Assembly: GCF_900182645.1 (NCBI RefSeq)
Contig: NZ_FXTA01000005.1
Coordinates: forward strand, 248,001 to 312,000
Source: Flavobacterium resistens
Lineage (GTDB): Bacteria; Bacteroidota; Bacteroidia; Flavobacteriales; Flavobacteriaceae
Direction of reading: 5' to 3'
DNA: 64,000 bases
Shown here: in pieces, positions 62,968 to 64,000 of the stretch
Position numbering within the stretch: position 1 is the stretch's first letter
How the letters are laid out: each line of letters begins with the position of its first letter
Program-made: the position numbers and the translations under genes
Notes under the pieces: generated by a model
What the model saw: the letters and a program-made list of their open reading frames with translations, nothing else
What the model was told of the DNA's origin: nothing
Database searches by the model: none

Positions 62968-64000
62968 TTATTGCACCCACCAGCCACATGGCAATGCTAA
63001 GAATTGATTCATAAATTTTGAAACCCCAATTAATTTTTCACTATTTTTAAAAACTGAATAAATATTGTTATTTATATGAACTCCTGTTGCATACCAACCT
63101 TTCTTCCTAAATTCTTCTAATGCCAGTTTTTTATCTTCGCATAAAACACCATAAACCCAAAAATTAGGATTTGTTTCTTTATTTAAATTCAAGGGAACAA
63201 TTTGTTTACTTTCGGCTATTCTTTCATTCCAGACTATGGCATTTTGCCTTTGCTTTTTTAAAAGATCGTCAATATCATTCATTTGCTTTATCCCAATTAG
63301 CGAATTTATCTCACTCATAAGTGCACCATAACCCTCCACCTCAATATCGCATTCTGCACTTATTTCTCCATTAACATCTCTAAATTTACTTCTATCGATC
63401 CCATAATCTCTAATCATCTTCGCTTTTTCATAAAGATTTTGATTCTTAAAAGATATTGCAGCTCCATCTATTGTATTTGGTAATCTAACTGTTTGAAAAG
63501 AAAATACTGCAATGTCAGATTCATTACTACCCATTTTCTTGCCATTAAATTCTGAACCAAACGCTTCAATACAATCATCAACTACAATTAAATTATGTTC
63601 AATTCCAATTTTTCTAATTTCATCTATTTGCCCTAAGTAACCGCAAAAATGATTATGAAATATTGCCTTAGTTTTTGAAGTAATTCTTTTTTTTACATCT
63701 TCAGGACACATGCTTCCTGTTTCAGGATTAACATCAGCCCAGACTATTTTTAAATTTTTCACTACAAAAGGCTGATTGGATGCTAAGCAACTAACAGGTG
63801 AAGCTATTATCTCATCTCCTTGTTGTAATCCTAACGTAGATAAAACAATTTGCATTGCGTGGTTATAAGAACTAACAGTTAAAATATTTAAATTACCTGT
63901 ATAATCAGCTAAAGCTTGCTCAAATAACTTTCCATATTTTCCATAAGCCAAATTCCCTGAATATAGAATTTTTTCTATATCTGGTAGTAAATTATCTGGC
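62968..64000 (-). CDS. DegT/DnrJ/EryC1/StrS-family aminotransferase homologue lacking the PLP lysine (5' end outside window)
   Basis: The frame stays open to base 64000 ('LYSGNLAYGKYGKLFEQAL' spans the apparent TTG at 63951), so the true start lies outside. The fold is that of DegT aminotransferases: 'SSYNHAMQIVLSTLGLQQGD', 'IIASPVSCLASNQPFVVKNL', and the PLP-ring Asp in 'IVVDDCIEAFGSEFNGKKMG'. The Schiff-base position, normally Lys in SFHxTK, reads Arg (codon AGA at 63484-63486) in 'VFSFQTVRLPNTIDGAAI', and the usual GEGG is also changed. It may be a PMP-dependent dehydratase-like enzyme, a non-catalytic subunit, or an inactive copy. Confidence 0.82.
   Translation of the reverse strand, partial: PDNLLPDIEKILYSGNLAYGKYGKLFEQALADYTGNLNILTVSSYNHAMQIVLSTLGLQQGDEIIASPVSCLASNQPFVVKNLKIVWADVNPETGSMCPEDVKKRITSKTKAIFHNHFCGYLGQIDEIRKIGIEHNLIVVDDCIEAFGSEFNGKKMGSNESDIAVFSFQTVRLPNTIDGAAISFKNQNLYEKAKMIRDYGIDRSKFRDVNGEISAECDIEVEGYGALMSEINSLIGIKQMNDIDDLLKKQRQNAIVWNERIAESKQIVPLNLNKETNPNFWVYGVLCEDKKLALEEFRKKGWYATGVHINNNIYSVFKNSEKLIGVSKFMNQFLALPCGWWVQ

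Noticed and set aside
62961..62969. A9/T9 homopolymer, and an A8 at 27181, as phase-variation tracts
   Set aside because: Runs of this length are common in such AT-rich DNA. The first lies at a stop codon between genes and the second encodes ordinary lysines, with no sign of a frameshifted copy.
62957..62989. N-terminal extension of the LbH acyltransferase (ATG at 62989)
   Set aside because: The added residues are an out-of-frame reading of the end of the aminotransferase gene, and the LbH fold starts at the ATG at 62956.
1..64000. CRISPR arrays, tRNA/rRNA genes, insertion sequences, integrases or attachment sites
   Set aside because: No regularly spaced repeats, no tRNA-like or rRNA-like stretch, and no transposase or integrase gene among the intact frames.

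Overview
The window is a low-GC, gene-dense stretch that reads as a member of the Bacteroidota, most likely Flavobacterium or a close relative. The grounds are a PorV/PorQ-family (type IX secretion) protein, A-rich leaders in place of Shine-Dalgarno sites, two exact matches to the Bacteroidota -7 promoter element TAnnTTTG, and the general character of the proteins. No tRNA, rRNA, CRISPR array, insertion sequence or phage gene was seen. No gene-free stretch exceeds 300 bases.

Left edge (1-4715) is ordinary chromosome. It holds the 3' part of lptB, a bidirectional terminator, a membrane-anchored GH25 muramidase, pssA, a PorV/PorQ-like outer-membrane protein and a DUF4105/Lnb-N membrane protein. 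From 4719 to the right edge every gene lies on the minus strand and belongs to one very large surface-polysaccharide region (over 59 kb, continuing beyond the window). By my count it holds 24 glycosyltransferases (14 GT2-like, 9 GT-B, 1 WbsX) plus two different initiating sugar-phosphate transferases.

Read in the direction of transcription (right to left) the region falls into three modules. (A) 64000-45260 is a complete-looking Wzx/Wzy O-antigen-type locus. It has an aminotransferase homologue lacking the PLP lysine, a LbH acyltransferase, a FabH-like ketosynthase, an acyl carrier protein, an SDR, flippase Wzx, polymerase Wzy, four glycosyltransferases, a WbpV/WbpK-like 4-reductase with a WecA/WbpL-like initiating transferase, a cupin, a PglE-like aminotransferase, rfbC-rfbD-rfbA (no rfbB) and a FlaA1/PglF-type UDP-GlcNAc 4,6-dehydratase. 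An intrinsic terminator at 45195-45219 closes it. (B) 45036-25041 is an ABC-transporter-dependent module: wzm, a wzt with C-terminal carbohydrate-binding extension, an aminotransferase/WbqC/methyltransferase/NeuD-like cassette, a GH-type beta-propeller protein, a PhyH-family oxygenase, a second methyltransferase, a dense run of GT2 enzymes, WbsX, wecB and a LbH acetyltransferase. (C) 25007-4719 carries a neuB-neuC-neuA nonulosonic-acid set, asnB, an MBOAT/SGNH O-acylation pair, many glycosyltransferases, an O-antigen ligase/polymerase and a WcaJ-type initiating transferase with its own probable promoter.

The point of most interest is the small fatty-acid/polyketide-like set (ketosynthase, ACP, SDR, LbH transferase, aminotransferase homologue) embedded in the O-antigen locus. 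It plausibly makes a hydroxyacyl group and attaches it to an amino sugar. The close packing of two export systems with three amino-sugar routes is the second. Functions of individual glycosyltransferases cannot be assigned from sequence alone.
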